The position numbers were made by a program, and so were the translations under genes. From Belnapia mucosa (GTDB taxonomy: Bacteria > Pseudomonadota > Alphaproteobacteria > Acetobacterales > Acetobacteraceae), in the NCBI RefSeq assembly GCF_016775475.1, contig NZ_JAEUXJ010000001.1:62001-126000 (forward strand): 64,000 nucleotides of DNA. The letters run 5' to 3'. This document shows, in pieces, positions 1 through 10,548 of the stretch (position 1 is the stretch's first letter; each line of letters opens with the position of its first letter). The notes beneath the pieces were generated by a model, which saw only the letters and a program-made list of their open reading frames with translations, had not been told where the DNA came from and searched no databases.

Positions 1-1
1 G

Positions 2-1594
2 CCGAAGGGGATCGTCGCCACGCCCCTGCCGCCGCCCGCGCCGCTGCCGCCGCTGCCCGATGGGCCGCGGGTGATCTATGAGGCGCATGTCCGCGGCCTC
101 ACCATGCTGCATCCCGGGATCCCCGAAGCGATCCGCGGCACCTTCGCGGCGCTGGCGCATCCGGCGGCCATCGCGCATCTCCAGGCGCTCGGCGTCACGC
201 ATCTCGAGCTGCTGCCAGTCGCGGCCGGGATCGATGAGCGGCACCTGCCGCCGCTCGGCCTGACCAATTACTGGAACTACAATCCTGTCGCCTTCCTCGT
301 GCCATGTCCGCGCCTGGCGCCGGGCGGGATGGCGGAGGTGCGGGCGGCGGTCGCGGCTCTGCGGGCGGCGGGGATCGGCACCATCCTCGACGTGGTCTTC
401 AACCATAGCGGCGAGGGCGATGCGGAGGGGCCGACCCTCTCGCTGCGCGGCCTCGGCAATGCCGCCTTCTACCGGACCCGCGGCGCCGGCTATGCCAATG
501 ACGCGGGCTGCGGCAATACCCTGGCCCTCGACCGGCCCTGGCCGCTGCGGCTGGTGATGGATGCGCTGCGGCATTGGGCATTGCAGGCAGGCGTCGCCGG
601 CTTCCGGCTCGACCTGGCGGCGACGCTCGGCCGGCGCGAGGAGGGGTTCGATCCGCAGGCGCCGCTGCTTTCGGCCATGCGGCAGGATCCGGTCCTGCGC
701 GACCTCCTCATCATCGCCGAGCCCTGGGATATCGGCACCTATGAGCTCGGCCGCTTCCCCGCCGGCTGGGGCGAGTGGAACGACCGCTTCCGCGACACGG
801 CGCGGCGCTTCTGGCGCGGCGATGGCGGGTTGCTCGGCGATCTCGCCACCCGCTTCGCCGGCTCGGCGGATATCTTCGGCGCCGACCGGCCGGTCACGGA
901 CAGCGTCAATTTCATCACCGCACATGACGGCTTCACCCTGGCCGACCTCACTGCCTATACGCAGCGCCGCAACTGGGCCAATGGCGAGGAGAACCGGGAC
1001 GGCACCGGGGACAACCATTCCTGGAACCATGGGATTGAGGGGCCGACCGAGGATGCGGCGGTGCTCGCCCGCCGGGCCGGCGATGTGCGGGCGCTGCTGG
1101 CGCTGCTGCTGACGGCGCGCGGGACGCCGATGCTCTCCATGGGCGATGAGGCCGGGCGCAGCCAGGGCGGCAACAACAATGCCTATGCGCAGGACACCCC
1201 GCTCTCCTGGTTCGACTGGGAGGGGATGGATCAGGGGCTGGTCGCCTTCACCGCGGCGCTGGTGCGGGCGCGGCTGGCGCATCCGGCGCTGCATGCCGGG
1301 CGCTGGCTGACCGGGGCGCCGGCGGAGGAGGGCGGCCTCCCCGACGTCGAATGGCTCCGCCCCGAGGGCGGTGAGCCGGACTGGGGCGCGGGCCGCAGCC
1401 TGCTGGTCCTCCTCCATGCCGAGGGGGACCGCGTGGCGGTGGCGCTGAATGGCGGGGAGTCCCCGGTCCCGCTGGCCCTGCCCGCGGCGCGGCCGGGCTT
1501 CGCCTGGGCGGTCCTGGCCGACAGCGCCGGGGCGGTGGGCAATCTCGCCCCGCGCAGCCTCAGGCTGCTGGCGGAGCGGGCCTATCCAGCATGA
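2..1594 (+). CDS. glgX: Glycogen debranching enzyme GlgX, C-terminal part (5' end outside window)
   Basis: This is an isoamylase-type glycoside hydrolase (GH13) that removes alpha-1,6 branches from glycogen in the cytoplasm. The frame is open to the left edge, and a full GlgX is about 700 residues, so the N-terminal CBM48 domain and real start lie outside; the GTG at 71 is only the first internal start-like codon. Counting from that GTG, the three GH13 catalytic acids are visible: Asp181 in GFRLD, Glu217 in IIAEPWD and Asp286 in TAHDGF. The motif [10 protein letters not shown] just after the GTG is typical of GlgX. The 3' end overlaps the convergent GNAT gene by 35 bases. The family call is firm; whether other glycogen genes lie upstream cannot be seen. 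Confidence 0.92.
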   Translation, partial: PKGIVATPLPPPAPLPPLPDGPRVIYEAHVRGLTMLHPGIPEAIRGTFAALAHPAAIAHLQALGVTHLELLPVAAGIDERHLPPLGLTNYWNYNPVAFLVPCPRLAPGGMAEVRAAVAALRAAGIGTILDVVFNHSGEGDAEGPTLSLRGLGNAAFYRTRGAGYANDAGCGNTLALDRPWPLRLVMDALRHWALQAGVAGFRLDLAATLGRREEGFDPQAPLLSAMRQDPVLRDLLIIAEPWDIGTYELGRFPAGWGEWNDRFRDTARRFWRGDGGLLGDLATRFAGSADIFGADRPVTDSVNFITAHDGFTLADLTAYTQRRNWANGEENRDGTGDNHSWNHGIEGPTEDAAVLARRAGDVRALLALLLTARGTPMLSMGDEAGRSQGGNNNAYAQDTPLSWFDWEGMDQGLVAFTAALVRARLAHPALHAGRWLTGAPAEEGGLPDVEWLRPEGGEPDWGAGRSLLVLLHAEGDRVAVALNGGESPVPLALPAARPGFAWAVLADSAGAVGNLAPRSLRLLAERAYPA

Positions 1595-2018
1595 TGTCGT
1601 AGCGGATGAAGCCCCGGTTCACCGCTAATTGGTCATAGAGGCGGCGGGCCCGCGCATTGCCCTCCTGCGTCTGCCAGTAAAGGCGTGGGCAGCCGCGGGC
1701 CCGGGCCCAATCCGCCACCGCCAGGATCAGCGCCCGCGCCACGCCACGGCCGCGCACCTCCTCCGCCGTGAAGAGATCCTGCAGGTAGCAGACATCATCC
1801 GAGGAGGTGTTGGCATGCACCAGGAAATGGGTGATGCCGACCAGCCTGCCCTCGAGCTTCGCCCCCAGCGCATGCATGCGCGTATCAGCCCCGAACTCGG
1901 CCCAGGCGCGGTCATAGGCCGCCTGCGGCAGCTCCCGTTCGTAGAAGCGGATATAGGCGCGGAACAGCACCTCCCAGGCTGGCCGATCCTCGGACAGAAG
2001 CCGGCCGATCGTGATCAC
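1560..2018 (-). CDS. GNAT family N-acetyltransferase
   Basis: This 152-residue protein has the acetyl-CoA-binding signature of GNAT enzymes: CYLQDLF on beta-4 followed by [11 protein letters not shown], then a C-terminal [16 protein letters not shown] segment. It probably transfers an acetyl group to a small amine in the cytoplasm; the substrate cannot be read from the sequence. The start is GTG, and its GTGA overlaps the stop of livM, so it is the last gene of the leftward branched-chain amino-acid transporter operon and is probably translationally coupled to it. Its end overlaps the convergent glgX by 35 bases. The link to the transporter substrate is inference. Confidence 0.85.
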   Translation of the reverse strand: MITIGRLLSEDRPAWEVLFRAYIRFYERELPQAAYDRAWAEFGADTRMHALGAKLEGRLVGITHFLVHANTSSDDVCYLQDLFTAEEVRGRGVARALILAVADWARARGCPRLYWQTQEGNARARRLYDQLAVNRGFIRYDIMLDRPAPPAA

Positions 2019-2992
2019 TTGGCGACCGCCGGCAGGCCGAGCGGGGCTGCGGCACTCCGCCGCTTGCGCTCCACGATGCCGACGATGCCGCGCGGCAGGT
2101 AGATCATGAACAGCACGAGCAGGATGCCGTAGATGAAGGGCGCGCCGCCGGTGAACTCCGTCCCGAAGGCGATGCGCAGCACCTCCTCCAGCCCGATGGT
2201 GATGATGGCGCCGACGGTTGGGCCGAGCGGCGCATACATCCCGCCCGCAATGGCGCCGAAGACGATCTGCAGCGAGATGCCGAGGCCGGCGAGCGACTCC
2301 GGGTTCAGATACATCCGGTACTGCGCCATCAGCGTGCCGGCGAGTGCCGCGAGGGCGGTCGAGATCAGCGTGACCCGCAGCTTTTCCCGCGTGACGCGGA
2401 TGCCGATGGAGGCCGCCGCATCCTCATCCTCGGAAATCGCCGCCAGCGCCTTCGAGGCCATGGAGCGGTCGAGCAGCCACCAGGCCAGCAGCCCGCCCGC
2501 CCAGGCGAGCAGGGCCAGCCACCAGAAGCCCGCCTTGTCGAATTGCATCGCCAGCAGGCCCTGCTCCGGCGGGACGCGGTCCGGCGTCATGCCGAGCGAG
2601 CCGCCGGTATAGTCGCGGAGCGCGGTGATGAGGATGCGGACGATCTCGCCGGCGGCCAGCGTCACCAGCGCGAAATAGTGGCCGACGACCTTCAGCCGGA
2701 AGCAGGGATAGCCGAGCATGACGCCGACCAGCGCCGCCAGCGCCACCGCGATGGGGATGCCGATCCAGGGCGTCAGCCCGGCCATGTTCCAGAGCAGCGC
2801 CATGGTATAGGCGCCGATGCCGAGGAAGGCGCCATGGCCGAAGGAGACGAGGCCGTAGCGCCCCATCATCGCCCAGCCGGTGCCGGCGACGGCGGTCAGC
2901 AGCACCGTGACGCCGAGATGGATGAAGTAGTCCGGCGGCGAGAGCAGCGGGACGCAGGCCAGCGCCAGCAGCAGGGGAATGAGATATTTCAT
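2015..2992 (-). CDS. livM: Branched-chain amino-acid-type ABC transporter permease LivM
   Basis: This 325-residue inner-membrane permease of the LivM family forms the translocation channel with LivH. It starts [11 protein letters not shown] and shows the family motifs [20 protein letters not shown] near residues 45-65 and the coupling-loop region [13 protein letters not shown], with about nine hydrophobic helices. The ATG at 2992 overlaps the livH stop as ATGA, which fixes the start. The reading frame stays open upstream through livH in another frame, but that extension is not coding. It is followed directly by the GNAT gene. The substrate may be an amino acid or an amide; the sequence does not decide. 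Confidence 0.93.
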   Translation of the reverse strand: MKYLIPLLLALACVPLLSPPDYFIHLGVTVLLTAVAGTGWAMMGRYGLVSFGHGAFLGIGAYTMALLWNMAGLTPWIGIPIAVALAALVGVMLGYPCFRLKVVGHYFALVTLAAGEIVRILITALRDYTGGSLGMTPDRVPPEQGLLAMQFDKAGFWWLALLAWAGGLLAWWLLDRSMASKALAAISEDEDAAASIGIRVTREKLRVTLISTALAALAGTLMAQYRMYLNPESLAGLGISLQIVFGAIAGGMYAPLGPTVGAIITIGLEEVLRIAFGTEFTGGAPFIYGILLVLFMIYLPRGIVGIVERKRRSAAAPLGLPAVAK

Positions 2993-3843
2993 CGGGCGAA
3001 CAGCCCCCGCGGCCTGGCGAAGATGGTGACGATGAAGAAGGCGAAGGCGACGACATAGGAGAATTCGGTCGAGCCCCAGAAGCCGCCGACCGAGACGATG
3101 ATCCCCATGATGAAGGCCGCGAGGAACCCGCCCAGCATATTCCCGAGGCCCCCCATGACGCAGATCATGAAGGTGATCGGCCCGAAGGACAGGCCGACGA
3201 AGGGATGCACGTCGAGCTGCACCACCAGCAAGCAGGCGGCGAGGCCGGCCAGCGCGCCGCCGACCGCCGAGGCGATCAGGTAGATCCGCAGGGGATTGAC
3301 GCCCATCAGCGGCATCACCTCCCGGTCGCGGGCGATGGCGCGGATGGCGGTGCCGACATAGGTGTATTTCAGGAAGGCCCAGAGGATGCCGGCGCCGACC
3401 AGCGCTGCGCAGAAGGCCGCCAGCTTGGTGCCGCTGACGAAGATTTCCCCCACCTCCATCGGCGGCATGTCGACGCCGAGGCTGCGGAAATCGGTGCGGA
3501 AGATCAGCGTCATCGCGCCCTGGAGCAGGAACAGCACCCCGCCCGTCGCCAGCACCTGGTTGATCGGCGGCGCCGAGAGCAGCGGCCGGACCACGAGCTG
3601 GTGCAGCAGGATGCCAAGCAGCGAGACCACCGGCAGGCAGGCCGCGAAGGCCAGCCAGAGCGGCCAGCCGAGCTGGGTATAGAGGAACCAGACGGCATAC
3701 ATGCCGACCATCACCAGCTCGGCGTAGCAGAGCCAGACCACGTCCACGACGCCGAAGACAAGGTTCAGCCCGAGCGCCGGCAGGGCGAAGACGCCGCCGA
3801 GGAGGATGCCGTTGACCAGCGCCTCCAGCAGGAAGGGATCCAT
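2989..3843 (-). CDS. livH: Branched-chain amino-acid-type ABC transporter permease LivH
   Basis: This 284-residue polytopic permease is the partner of LivM. It begins MDPFLLEALVNGILLGGVFALPALGLNL, the usual LivH opening, and carries the cytoplasmic coupling segment AIRAIARDREVMPLMGVN around residues 170-190 and the C-terminal ITIFARPRGLF-type ending. It lies 3 bases after livF and overlaps livM by ATGA, so it is within one transcript. About eight transmembrane helices are visible. Length and motifs are normal for the family. Confidence 0.93.
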   Translation of the reverse strand: MDPFLLEALVNGILLGGVFALPALGLNLVFGVVDVVWLCYAELVMVGMYAVWFLYTQLGWPLWLAFAACLPVVSLLGILLHQLVVRPLLSAPPINQVLATGGVLFLLQGAMTLIFRTDFRSLGVDMPPMEVGEIFVSGTKLAAFCAALVGAGILWAFLKYTYVGTAIRAIARDREVMPLMGVNPLRIYLIASAVGGALAGLAACLLVVQLDVHPFVGLSFGPITFMICVMGGLGNMLGGFLAAFIMGIIVSVGGFWGSTEFSYVVAFAFFIVTIFARPRGLFAR

Positions 3844-3846
3844 GGC

Positions 3847-4559
<713 letters not shown>

Positions 4560-4563
<4 letters not shown>

Positions 4564-5309
4564 GCCGCGCGGCTCTCCGGCGGCCCGAGATAGACCTCGG
4601 CGACGCGCTCATCGGCCTGAGCCGCCTCGGGCGTGCCCTGGAAGATGACGGCGCCATGGTCCAGCACCACGACGCGATCGACGACCGACAGCAGCACGCC
4701 CATGATGTGCTCAACCCAGACGATGGTGATGCCTCGCTCGTCGCGGATGCGCTTCAGCATGGCGGCCGCCTGGTGCATCTCGGCGGTATCGAGGCCGCCC
4801 AGGCTTTCATCCGCCAGCAGCAGCCGCGGCTGGGTGGCGAGCGCCCGGGCCAGTTCCAGCTTCTTCAGCCCGGCGGCGCCGAGGCCATGGGTGGTGGCCT
4901 CCGGGTCGTCCGGCAGCTGCGCCAGCCGCAGCGCGTCGCGCGCCCGCGCCTCCGCTTCCTCCCGCGTGATATGCCCGCCGGCGCCGTAATGCGCGGCGAG
5001 CACGGCATTCTCCAGCAGCGAGAGGCCGCGGAAGGGGCGGGGGATCTGGAAGGTCCGCCCGATGCCCCGCCGGCAGGTCTCATCCGCCGTCAGCCCGCCG
5101 ATCTCCTCGCCGGCCAGCGTCACCGAACCGGCGCTCGGCCGCAGCATGCCGGCGATGCAGTTGAAGGTCGTGCTCTTGCCCGAGCCATTGGGTCCGAGCA
5201 GGCCCAGGATCTCACCCTTGGCGACGGCGAAGGAGACGTTGTCGACGGCCGTGAAGCCGCCGAAACGCTTGGTCAGCCCCGCAACCTCCAGCAGCGGTGC
5301 CTCGCTCAT
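4560..5309 (-). CDS. livG: Branched-chain amino-acid-type ABC transporter ATPase LivG
   Basis: This 249-residue ATPase pairs with LivF. It has Walker A GPNGSGKST, the LivG marker GIGRTFQIPRPF, and the switch WVEHIMG. The ABC signature is not LSGGQ but LGAAGLKKLELARAL, and Walker B ends LLLADESLGGLD rather than the common LLLDEPAAGL. Similar AG(R/L)K(R/K)LE signatures are known in a subset of LivG proteins, so this is probably a functional subfamily variant rather than decay. The start overlaps the stop of the binding-protein gene by ATGA. Confidence 0.93.
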
Positions 5310-6625
5310 CGTGCGGCGTAGGCGTTGCTGGCCGGCAGCGGCATGACGATCGGCTGGCCGAGCGAGCCGGGCCAGACCACCTTGGACTTGCCGTTCTCGA
5401 ACTGCATGACGACCGCGATGCTGCGCTCATTCTGCCCGGACATGGGGTTGCCAGGGGGCACGAATTTCACGCCATAGCCCTGGATGGTGCCGCCGGTCGG
5501 CACATCGACCGCGAGCGCAGCCTCCCGCAGCGCCTCCGCGGTCATCCCGCCGCTCTTGCGGACCGCGGGCTTGAGGACATGTTCGAGGAAGATCCAGGTG
5601 TTGTTGAAACCCATGGAGGCATGGGTCGGCGGGTCGCTCAGCTTATGCTTGGCCTGGAAGCGATCCATGAAGGTCTTGGCCAGGTCGCCGACGCCGGGCT
5701 GCAGCTTGCTCCAGTCGAGCATCTGCGTCGCCGCTGGGTCGACGTTGCACATGAAGTTCACATCCTGGCCGAAGGTCTCGGTCAGGCGGTCGATCTGCGA
5801 CCAGCCGGCGCCATGGCCGATCAGCATCTTGAAGCGCAGCCCGCCCGACTTCGCCTGGCGCAGGAAGAGCGTGATATCCGGGTTGTAGCCGACCTGGAGG
5901 ACGATATCCGGCCGCTCGCGCCGCAGCTTGGTGACGAGGGTCGAGAGGTCGGGCGCGGTCGCCGAATAGGCTTCCTTAAGGACGATCGGCATGTTGCGCT
6001 GCTTGGCATTCGCCTCGATCGCCGCGGCGACGCCGGTGCCGTAGGGGCCGTCCTCATAGATGACGCCGAGCTTCACCTTGTCCGGCGCCAGGCCGAGCTT
6101 GGCCTGGGTGTTCTCGGCGATCGCGGAGATCGAGCCCTCACCATACTGGTCGGAATGCACGGTGGGGCGGAAGACGTAGCGGAAATTCTTTTCCTTCAGC
6201 ACCGCGGTTGCGATGGCCGAGGTGATCCACATCATCTTCTTCGCCTGCTCGAACCGGCCCGAGAGCGGCACGGCATGGGCAGAGGAGTAGATCCCCGTCA
6301 CCACCTCCAGCTTCTCCTGCCCGAGCAGCCGCTCCATCTCGTTGATGGCGACATCGGCCTTGCTCTGGCTGTCGGCGGTGACGGCCTGGACGGGGCGGCC
6401 ATCCACGCCGCCGCGCTCGTTGAACAGCTCGATCGCCACCTCGGCGCCCCAGAACAGTGGCTGGCTGCCGGCGCCGGCGAAGGGGCCTGAGAGGTCGGTC
6501 ATCACCCCGACGCGGAGCGGATCGCCGCCGCGGGCCGGCCCCTGGGCGCGGGCGACGGTGGCGGGGATGGTGAGGGCGGCACCGGCCTGCAACAGGCCGC
6601 GACGCGTGGTCGCGAAGGTGGTCAT
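5306..6625 (-). CDS. ABC transporter substrate-binding protein (Peripla_BP_6, LivK-like)
   Basis: This is the periplasmic binding protein of the livGFHM operon and its first gene. The ATG at 6625 was chosen because GGGAGAGA lies just upstream and the product then starts MTTFATTRRGLLQAGAALTIPATVARAQ, a twin-arginine-like signal peptide with a likely cut after ARA; the frame stays open further upstream without such signals. The mature part has the type I periplasmic fold pattern: LRVGVMTDLSGPFAG, GVIYEDGPYGTG and HASMGFNNTWIFLEHVLKPA. It is 439 residues, normal for the family. The ligand may be an amino acid, amide or aromatic acid and cannot be fixed here. Confidence 0.92.
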   Translation of the reverse strand: MTTFATTRRGLLQAGAALTIPATVARAQGPARGGDPLRVGVMTDLSGPFAGAGSQPLFWGAEVAIELFNERGGVDGRPVQAVTADSQSKADVAINEMERLLGQEKLEVVTGIYSSAHAVPLSGRFEQAKKMMWITSAIATAVLKEKNFRYVFRPTVHSDQYGEGSISAIAENTQAKLGLAPDKVKLGVIYEDGPYGTGVAAAIEANAKQRNMPIVLKEAYSATAPDLSTLVTKLRRERPDIVLQVGYNPDITLFLRQAKSGGLRFKMLIGHGAGWSQIDRLTETFGQDVNFMCNVDPAATQMLDWSKLQPGVGDLAKTFMDRFQAKHKLSDPPTHASMGFNNTWIFLEHVLKPAVRKSGGMTAEALREAALAVDVPTGGTIQGYGVKFVPPGNPMSGQNERSIAVVMQFENGKSKVVWPGSLGQPIVMPLPASNAYAAR

Positions 6626-6735
6626 GCGCTGTTTCTCTCCCTGGGTCCCGGCGTGACGCGCCGGGTGGTGCCATCGTGCAGCACTCTTCTCCAACCGAAG
6701 CGAAGCCGTCCTCGGCGCCCGCGTCAAGCGCGACG

Positions 6736-7701
6736 CTATTCCTGCGGGATCCCGGCCTGGCGAATCAGGTCGCGCCACATCGGCACCTCCCGCGCGATGC
6801 GCGTCGCCAGCGCCTCCGGCCCCCGCGCCTGGATCCCGAAGCCGGCCGCGCGCAGCTTCGCGGCGGTCCCCGCATCGCCGAGCGCCGCCAGGCTTTCCCG
6901 CGCCAGGCGGAGGATGACCGGAGCTGGCGTGCCAGCCGGGGCCAGCAGCGCCTGGAAGGTCTCCGAGACGAAGCCCCCGAAGCCCAGCTCCTGCATGGTC
7001 GGCACATCCGGCAGGTCCGGCCAGCGCTCGGCGCTGGTGATCGCCAGCGCCTTGAGCGCGCCGGAGAGGATATGCGGCTGGGCCGCCGGCAGCGCCGCGA
7101 CCCCGACCGGCGTCACCCCGCCAAGCACCGCCTGCACCGCCAGCGCCGCGCTGGCATGCGTGATCTGCACGAATTCGATCCCCGCGCGCAGCCGCAGCAG
7201 CTCCGCCGTCAGATGCGGGGTGGAGCCGGTGCCGGGATTGGCCATGTCCAGCCCGCCCGCCGTCGTCTTGGCGCGGGCGATCAGCTCGGCGATGGAGCCG
7301 ATGCCGGACCGCGCCCCGGCCAGGATGACATTGGGCGAGGCGCCGAGCTCGGTGACCGGGGCGAAGTCGCGGACGGGGTCGTAGCCCGGGTTGCGGAACA
7401 GGCTCGGGTTCACGACGAAGCCGGTGGAGCAGACCAGCAGAGAATAGCCATCCGGCGCGCTGCGGGCGACATGGGCGGCGCCGATATTGCCGCCGCCGCC
7501 GCCCCGGTTCTCCACCACCACCGGCTGGCCGAGCGCGGCGGTGAGGCCGCTGGAGATCACCCGCGCCATCACATCGGTCGGCCCGCCGGGCGCGAAGGGC
7601 ACGACGAGGCGGATCGGCCGGTCGGGGTAGCGGTCGCTCTGGGCCCGCGCCGCGAAGGGCGCGGCGGCAAGCCCGAGGACCAGGCGGCGCGTGGCCCGCA
7701 T
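6736..7701 (-). CDS. Tripartite tricarboxylate transporter receptor (Bug/TctC family)
   Basis: This 321-residue secreted binding protein of the Bug family usually delivers organic acids to TctAB permeases. It has an N-terminal signal peptide (MRATRRLVLGLAAAPFAARAQ) and the family motifs YPDRPIRLVVPFAPGGPTD, VVVENRGGGGGNIGA and DLPDVPTMQELGF. A purine-rich site AGGGAAA precedes the ATG. It sits alone between the liv operon and the exported cupin, both also leftward, with gaps of 110 and 100 bases. No tctA or tctB lies in the window, so it probably works with a distant permease or in sensing. Confidence 0.93.
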   Translation of the reverse strand: MRATRRLVLGLAAAPFAARAQSDRYPDRPIRLVVPFAPGGPTDVMARVISSGLTAALGQPVVVENRGGGGGNIGAAHVARSAPDGYSLLVCSTGFVVNPSLFRNPGYDPVRDFAPVTELGASPNVILAGARSGIGSIAELIARAKTTAGGLDMANPGTGSTPHLTAELLRLRAGIEFVQITHASAALAVQAVLGGVTPVGVAALPAAQPHILSGALKALAITSAERWPDLPDVPTMQELGFGGFVSETFQALLAPAGTPAPVILRLARESLAALGDAGTAAKLRAAGFGIQARGPEALATRIAREVPMWRDLIRQAGIPQE

Positions 7702-7801
7702 GGCGTTTCCCTATCCCAGGGGGCCGGTCTGCCGCGGCCCTCGGCGCGAAGCTTGCGGAGCGGCGCGCCGCCCCGTCAAGGAATCCCGTCAGGCGGCTGG
7801 G

Positions 7802-8263
7802 TCACGGTGCCGCATGGGTATCGTCCGGCCGCTGCGGCGGCAGCTTGATGGCGATGGCGCGGAACCGCCCAGTGGTGGCGCGGCTGCCGGCATGGATGGT
7901 GCCCTTGGGGATGACGATCAGGTCGCCCGCCTTGATCTGCACCTCCCGGTCGCCGAGCCAGAAGGAGCCGGCACCATCGAGGATGAGCTGAATCTCGTTC
8001 GCATCCGCATGGTAGTGGCGAAAGACATTGCCGCTCTGCACCGCGATGGTGCCCTCGGGCGTCGCCACCAGCAGGCGGCTGCGGAGATCCGTGTTCGGCA
8101 CCAGCGGCCCGATCTCCTCATCCGTCATGGTCATGACATTGACGATCCGCGGCGTCATCGGCGGCGGGCCGGACTGGGCCTCGGCCTGCGGCACCAGCCG
8201 CGCAGCGAGCAGGCCGGCCAGGAAGGCGCCGGCAAATCCGGCATGGAGGAGGGTGGGGCGCAT
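7802..8263 (-). CDS. Exported cupin-domain protein
   Basis: This 153-residue protein has a signal peptide (hydrophobic 8-21, ending AEAQ) and a single cupin barrel. The metal-binding motif is HYHADANEIQLILDG, followed by GDLIVIPKGTIHAGS, giving the usual His/His/Glu and second His pattern. The ATG at 8263 is preferred over an upstream in-frame ATG because AAGAAAGG lies 8 bases before it and it places the signal peptide at the terminus. The function is unknown; it could be a periplasmic sugar- or acid-binding isomerase or dioxygenase. It is the last gene of a leftward group. Confidence 0.85.
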   Translation of the reverse strand: MRPTLLHAGFAGAFLAGLLAARLVPQAEAQSGPPPMTPRIVNVMTMTDEEIGPLVPNTDLRSRLLVATPEGTIAVQSGNVFRHYHADANEIQLILDGAGSFWLGDREVQIKAGDLIVIPKGTIHAGSRATTGRFRAIAIKLPPQRPDDTHAAP

Positions 8264-8330
8264 CGGGGCTGCCTTTCTTATGGACGCGCCCCGAGTGTCC
8301 GATACGGCCTCGGCCAAAGGCAAGCGAACC

Positions 8331-8435
8331 CTATTTGCGGTTCCGCGCCGCCATCGTCACCACCATCACGACAATGAGGATGACCATCCCCGTCCTGTGC
8401 TGGCTGATCCATTCCAGCGCCTGGTCTATCGGCAT
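8331..8435 (-). CDS. Candidate 34-residue single-span membrane peptide
   Basis: A 34-codon frame encodes a peptide with an amphipathic start (MPIDQALEWISQHR), one hydrophobic span (GMVILIVVMVVTMAA) and a basic tail (RNRK), the layout of small inner-membrane proteins with a cytoplasmic C-terminus. A strong ribosome site GGGAGGG ends 5 bases before the ATG. It occupies the gap between the exported cupin and the divergent dehydrogenase. I do not recognise a family. The good ribosome site and the hydrophobic profile are the evidence; the short length keeps the call tentative. Confidence 0.5.
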   Translation of the reverse strand: MPIDQALEWISQHRTGMVILIVVMVVTMAARNRK

Positions 8436-8529
8436 CCCGGCCCTCCCACTCTGCCCAAGGTGGCCCGCGTTGCGCGCCCCGCCAAGGCCGGGCGAGACTG
8501 GCGGCAAGGTCGAAGGGGGAGGAGAGGCC

Positions 8530-9414
8530 ATGGAACAGGTCGTCGGCGTGATCGGCCTCGGCATCATGGGCGGCGCCATGGCGCGCAACTTGCGGGCGGC
8601 CGGCTGGCGCGTGCTGGGCTTCGATACCGATCCCGGGCGCTGCGCGGCGCTGGCCGCGGATGGCATCGAGATCGGCGCCGATGCGGTGGCCCTGGCGCGG
8701 GAGGCACCGGTGCTGCTCACCAGCCTGCCGAAGCCGGAGGCGCTGCACGCGACCGCCGCCGCCCTGGCCGGCGCCGGCCTGCCGCCCCGCACCCTGGTCG
8801 AGACCAGCACCTTCGCCCTCGCCGACAAGCTCGCCGCCGAGGCAGTGCTGCGCGGCGCCGGGCATGTCGCGCTGGACTGCCCGCTCTCCGGCACCGGGGC
8901 GCAGGCGGTGGAGCGCGACCTCATCGTCTATGCCAGCGGCGACAGTGCGGCGATCGCCGGGCTCGGTCCCTTCTTCGCCGGCTTCGCCAAGGCGGCGCAT
9001 GACCTCGGCGCCTATGGCAATGGCACGCGGATGAAATACGTCGCCAACCTGCTGGTCGCGATCCACAACCTCGCCTCGGCCGAGGCGATGGTGCTGGCGC
9101 GCAAGGCGGGGCTCGACCCGCATCAGGTGGTAGGTCTGGTTCAGGGCGGCGCCGGCAATTCCCGGGTCTTCGAGCTGCGGGCGCCGATGATGGCTGAAGG
9201 CGTCTACGAACCGCCGACCATGCGCGTCTCCATGTGGCAGAAGGACATGGCGGTGATCGGCGAATTCGCGGCCGCACTCGGCTGCCCCGTGCCGCTGTTC
9301 CAGGCAAGCCAGCCCTATTATGCCGCGGCCATGGCCCAGGGCCTCGCCGGGGCGGATACCGCCGCGGTCCATGCGGTGCTGGAGCGGATGGCCGGGCTTC
9401 CGCCGCCGGTCTAG
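8530..9414 (+). CDS. NAD(P)-dependent beta-hydroxyacid dehydrogenase (HIBADH family)
   Basis: This 294-residue oxidoreductase belongs to the 3-hydroxyisobutyrate/tartronate-semialdehyde dehydrogenase family. It has the Rossmann motif GVIGLGIMGGAMARNL at the N-terminus, the substrate-loop motif DCPLSGTGAQA (usually DAPVSGG), and the catalytic Lys region GNGTRMKYVANLL. The ATG at 8530 follows GGAGGAGAGG and places the Rossmann motif at residue 5; the frame runs open upstream of it without support. It starts a rightward set with the amidohydrolase 26 bases downstream. The substrate is unknown; a beta-hydroxy acid is expected. Confidence 0.9.
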   Translation: MEQVVGVIGLGIMGGAMARNLRAAGWRVLGFDTDPGRCAALAADGIEIGADAVALAREAPVLLTSLPKPEALHATAAALAGAGLPPRTLVETSTFALADKLAAEAVLRGAGHVALDCPLSGTGAQAVERDLIVYASGDSAAIAGLGPFFAGFAKAAHDLGAYGNGTRMKYVANLLVAIHNLASAEAMVLARKAGLDPHQVVGLVQGGAGNSRVFELRAPMMAEGVYEPPTMRVSMWQKDMAVIGEFAAALGCPVPLFQASQPYYAAAMAQGLAGADTAAVHAVLERMAGLPPPV

Positions 9415-9440
9415 CCTCTCCCACCCGAAGGGAGACAGGC

Positions 9441-10508
9441 ATGCCCGAGCCCAGCAACCACTACGGCGCCACCGCCGCCCGCGTCCATGGCCGGCCGGGG
9501 CGGGAGGTGCGGCCGGCGAGCCTCACCATCGACATCCATGCCCATGTGCTGGTGCCCGAAGCCGGCGCCTTCGCCGCGCCGCATCTCGACCCCGCCACCA
9601 TCCCGCTCGCCCGCTTCGCCACGCCGGAGACATCGGCGCTGAACGCGAAGCAGAATGCCGACCGGCGCATGGTCTTCACCCAGCACGGGCCGCGCCTGGC
9701 GGAGCTCGACGCCATGGGGATCGACATCCAGGTCTGCGCGCCGCCACCGCCGCAATGCTACTACACCCTGCCGCTCGAGATCGCGGTGCCGGCGACGCGG
9801 ATGGTGAATGACGGCATCGCCGCCTTCTGCGCGGTGCGCCCGGACCGCTTCCTCGGCCTCGGCAGCGTGCCCATGCAGGATGCCGGCGAGGCGGTGCGGG
9901 AGCTGGAGCGCTGCATGGGCCCGCTCGGCTTCAAGGGCGTGCAGCTGCTGACGACGGTCGGCGACCGCGAGCTTTCCGACCCCGCCTTCGAGCCCTTCTG
10001 GGCGGCGGCGGAGCGGCTGGGCGCGCTGGTGATAATCCATCCGAACGGCTTCAGCGAGGGGCAGCGTTTCACCCGCTTCTACCTCAACAACGTCCTCGGC
10101 AATCCGCTCGATACCACCGTCGCGCTGCACTACCTGATCTTCGACGGCGTGCTGGAACGCTATCCCGCGTTGAAGATCCTCGCCGTGCATGGCGGCGGCT
10201 TCCTGCCGGCCTATGCCGGGCGGATCGACCATGCCTGGGGCGCCCGGTCCGACACCCGTGGGACGCTGCCCAACCCGCCGACCCACTACCTGCGCCGCGT
10301 CTGGTTCGACACCATCGTCTTCACCCCGCACCAGCTCGAATACCTGGTGCGGCTCTATGGGGCCGACCGGGTGATGATGGGCACCGATTTTCCCTTCGAC
10401 ATGGCCGAGAGCGATCCCATCGGCCATATCTGCTCGGTCGAGAGCTTCGACGCCGCGACGCGGGCCGCCCTGGCCGGCGGCACGGCCAAGGCGCTGCTGG
10501 GGCTGTAG
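9441..10508 (+). CDS. ACMSD-like amidohydrolase (amidohydrolase 2 family)
   Basis: This 355-residue metal-dependent hydrolase/decarboxylase is of the aminocarboxymuconate-semialdehyde decarboxylase superfamily. The HxH metal site is His33-Ala-His35 in TIDIHAHV; further ligands appear in IIHPNGF, AVHGGGFLPA and MGTDFPFDM. The ATG at 9441 is preceded by GAAGGGAGACAGG. Enzymes of this type decarboxylate or hydrate aromatic ring-cleavage products (ACMSD, gamma-resorcylate decarboxylase, OMA hydratase). With the upstream dehydrogenase and downstream binding protein it may form a small catabolic set for an aromatic or dicarboxylic acid; this is inference. Confidence 0.9.
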   Translation: MPEPSNHYGATAARVHGRPGREVRPASLTIDIHAHVLVPEAGAFAAPHLDPATIPLARFATPETSALNAKQNADRRMVFTQHGPRLAELDAMGIDIQVCAPPPPQCYYTLPLEIAVPATRMVNDGIAAFCAVRPDRFLGLGSVPMQDAGEAVRELERCMGPLGFKGVQLLTTVGDRELSDPAFEPFWAAAERLGALVIIHPNGFSEGQRFTRFYLNNVLGNPLDTTVALHYLIFDGVLERYPALKILAVHGGGFLPAYAGRIDHAWGARSDTRGTLPNPPTHYLRRVWFDTIVFTPHQLEYLVRLYGADRVMMGTDFPFDMAESDPIGHICSVESFDAATRAALAGGTAKALLGL

Positions 10509-10548
10509 CCCCGGCCGGCGCCACAGCACACCAAGGGAGGAAACAAGA

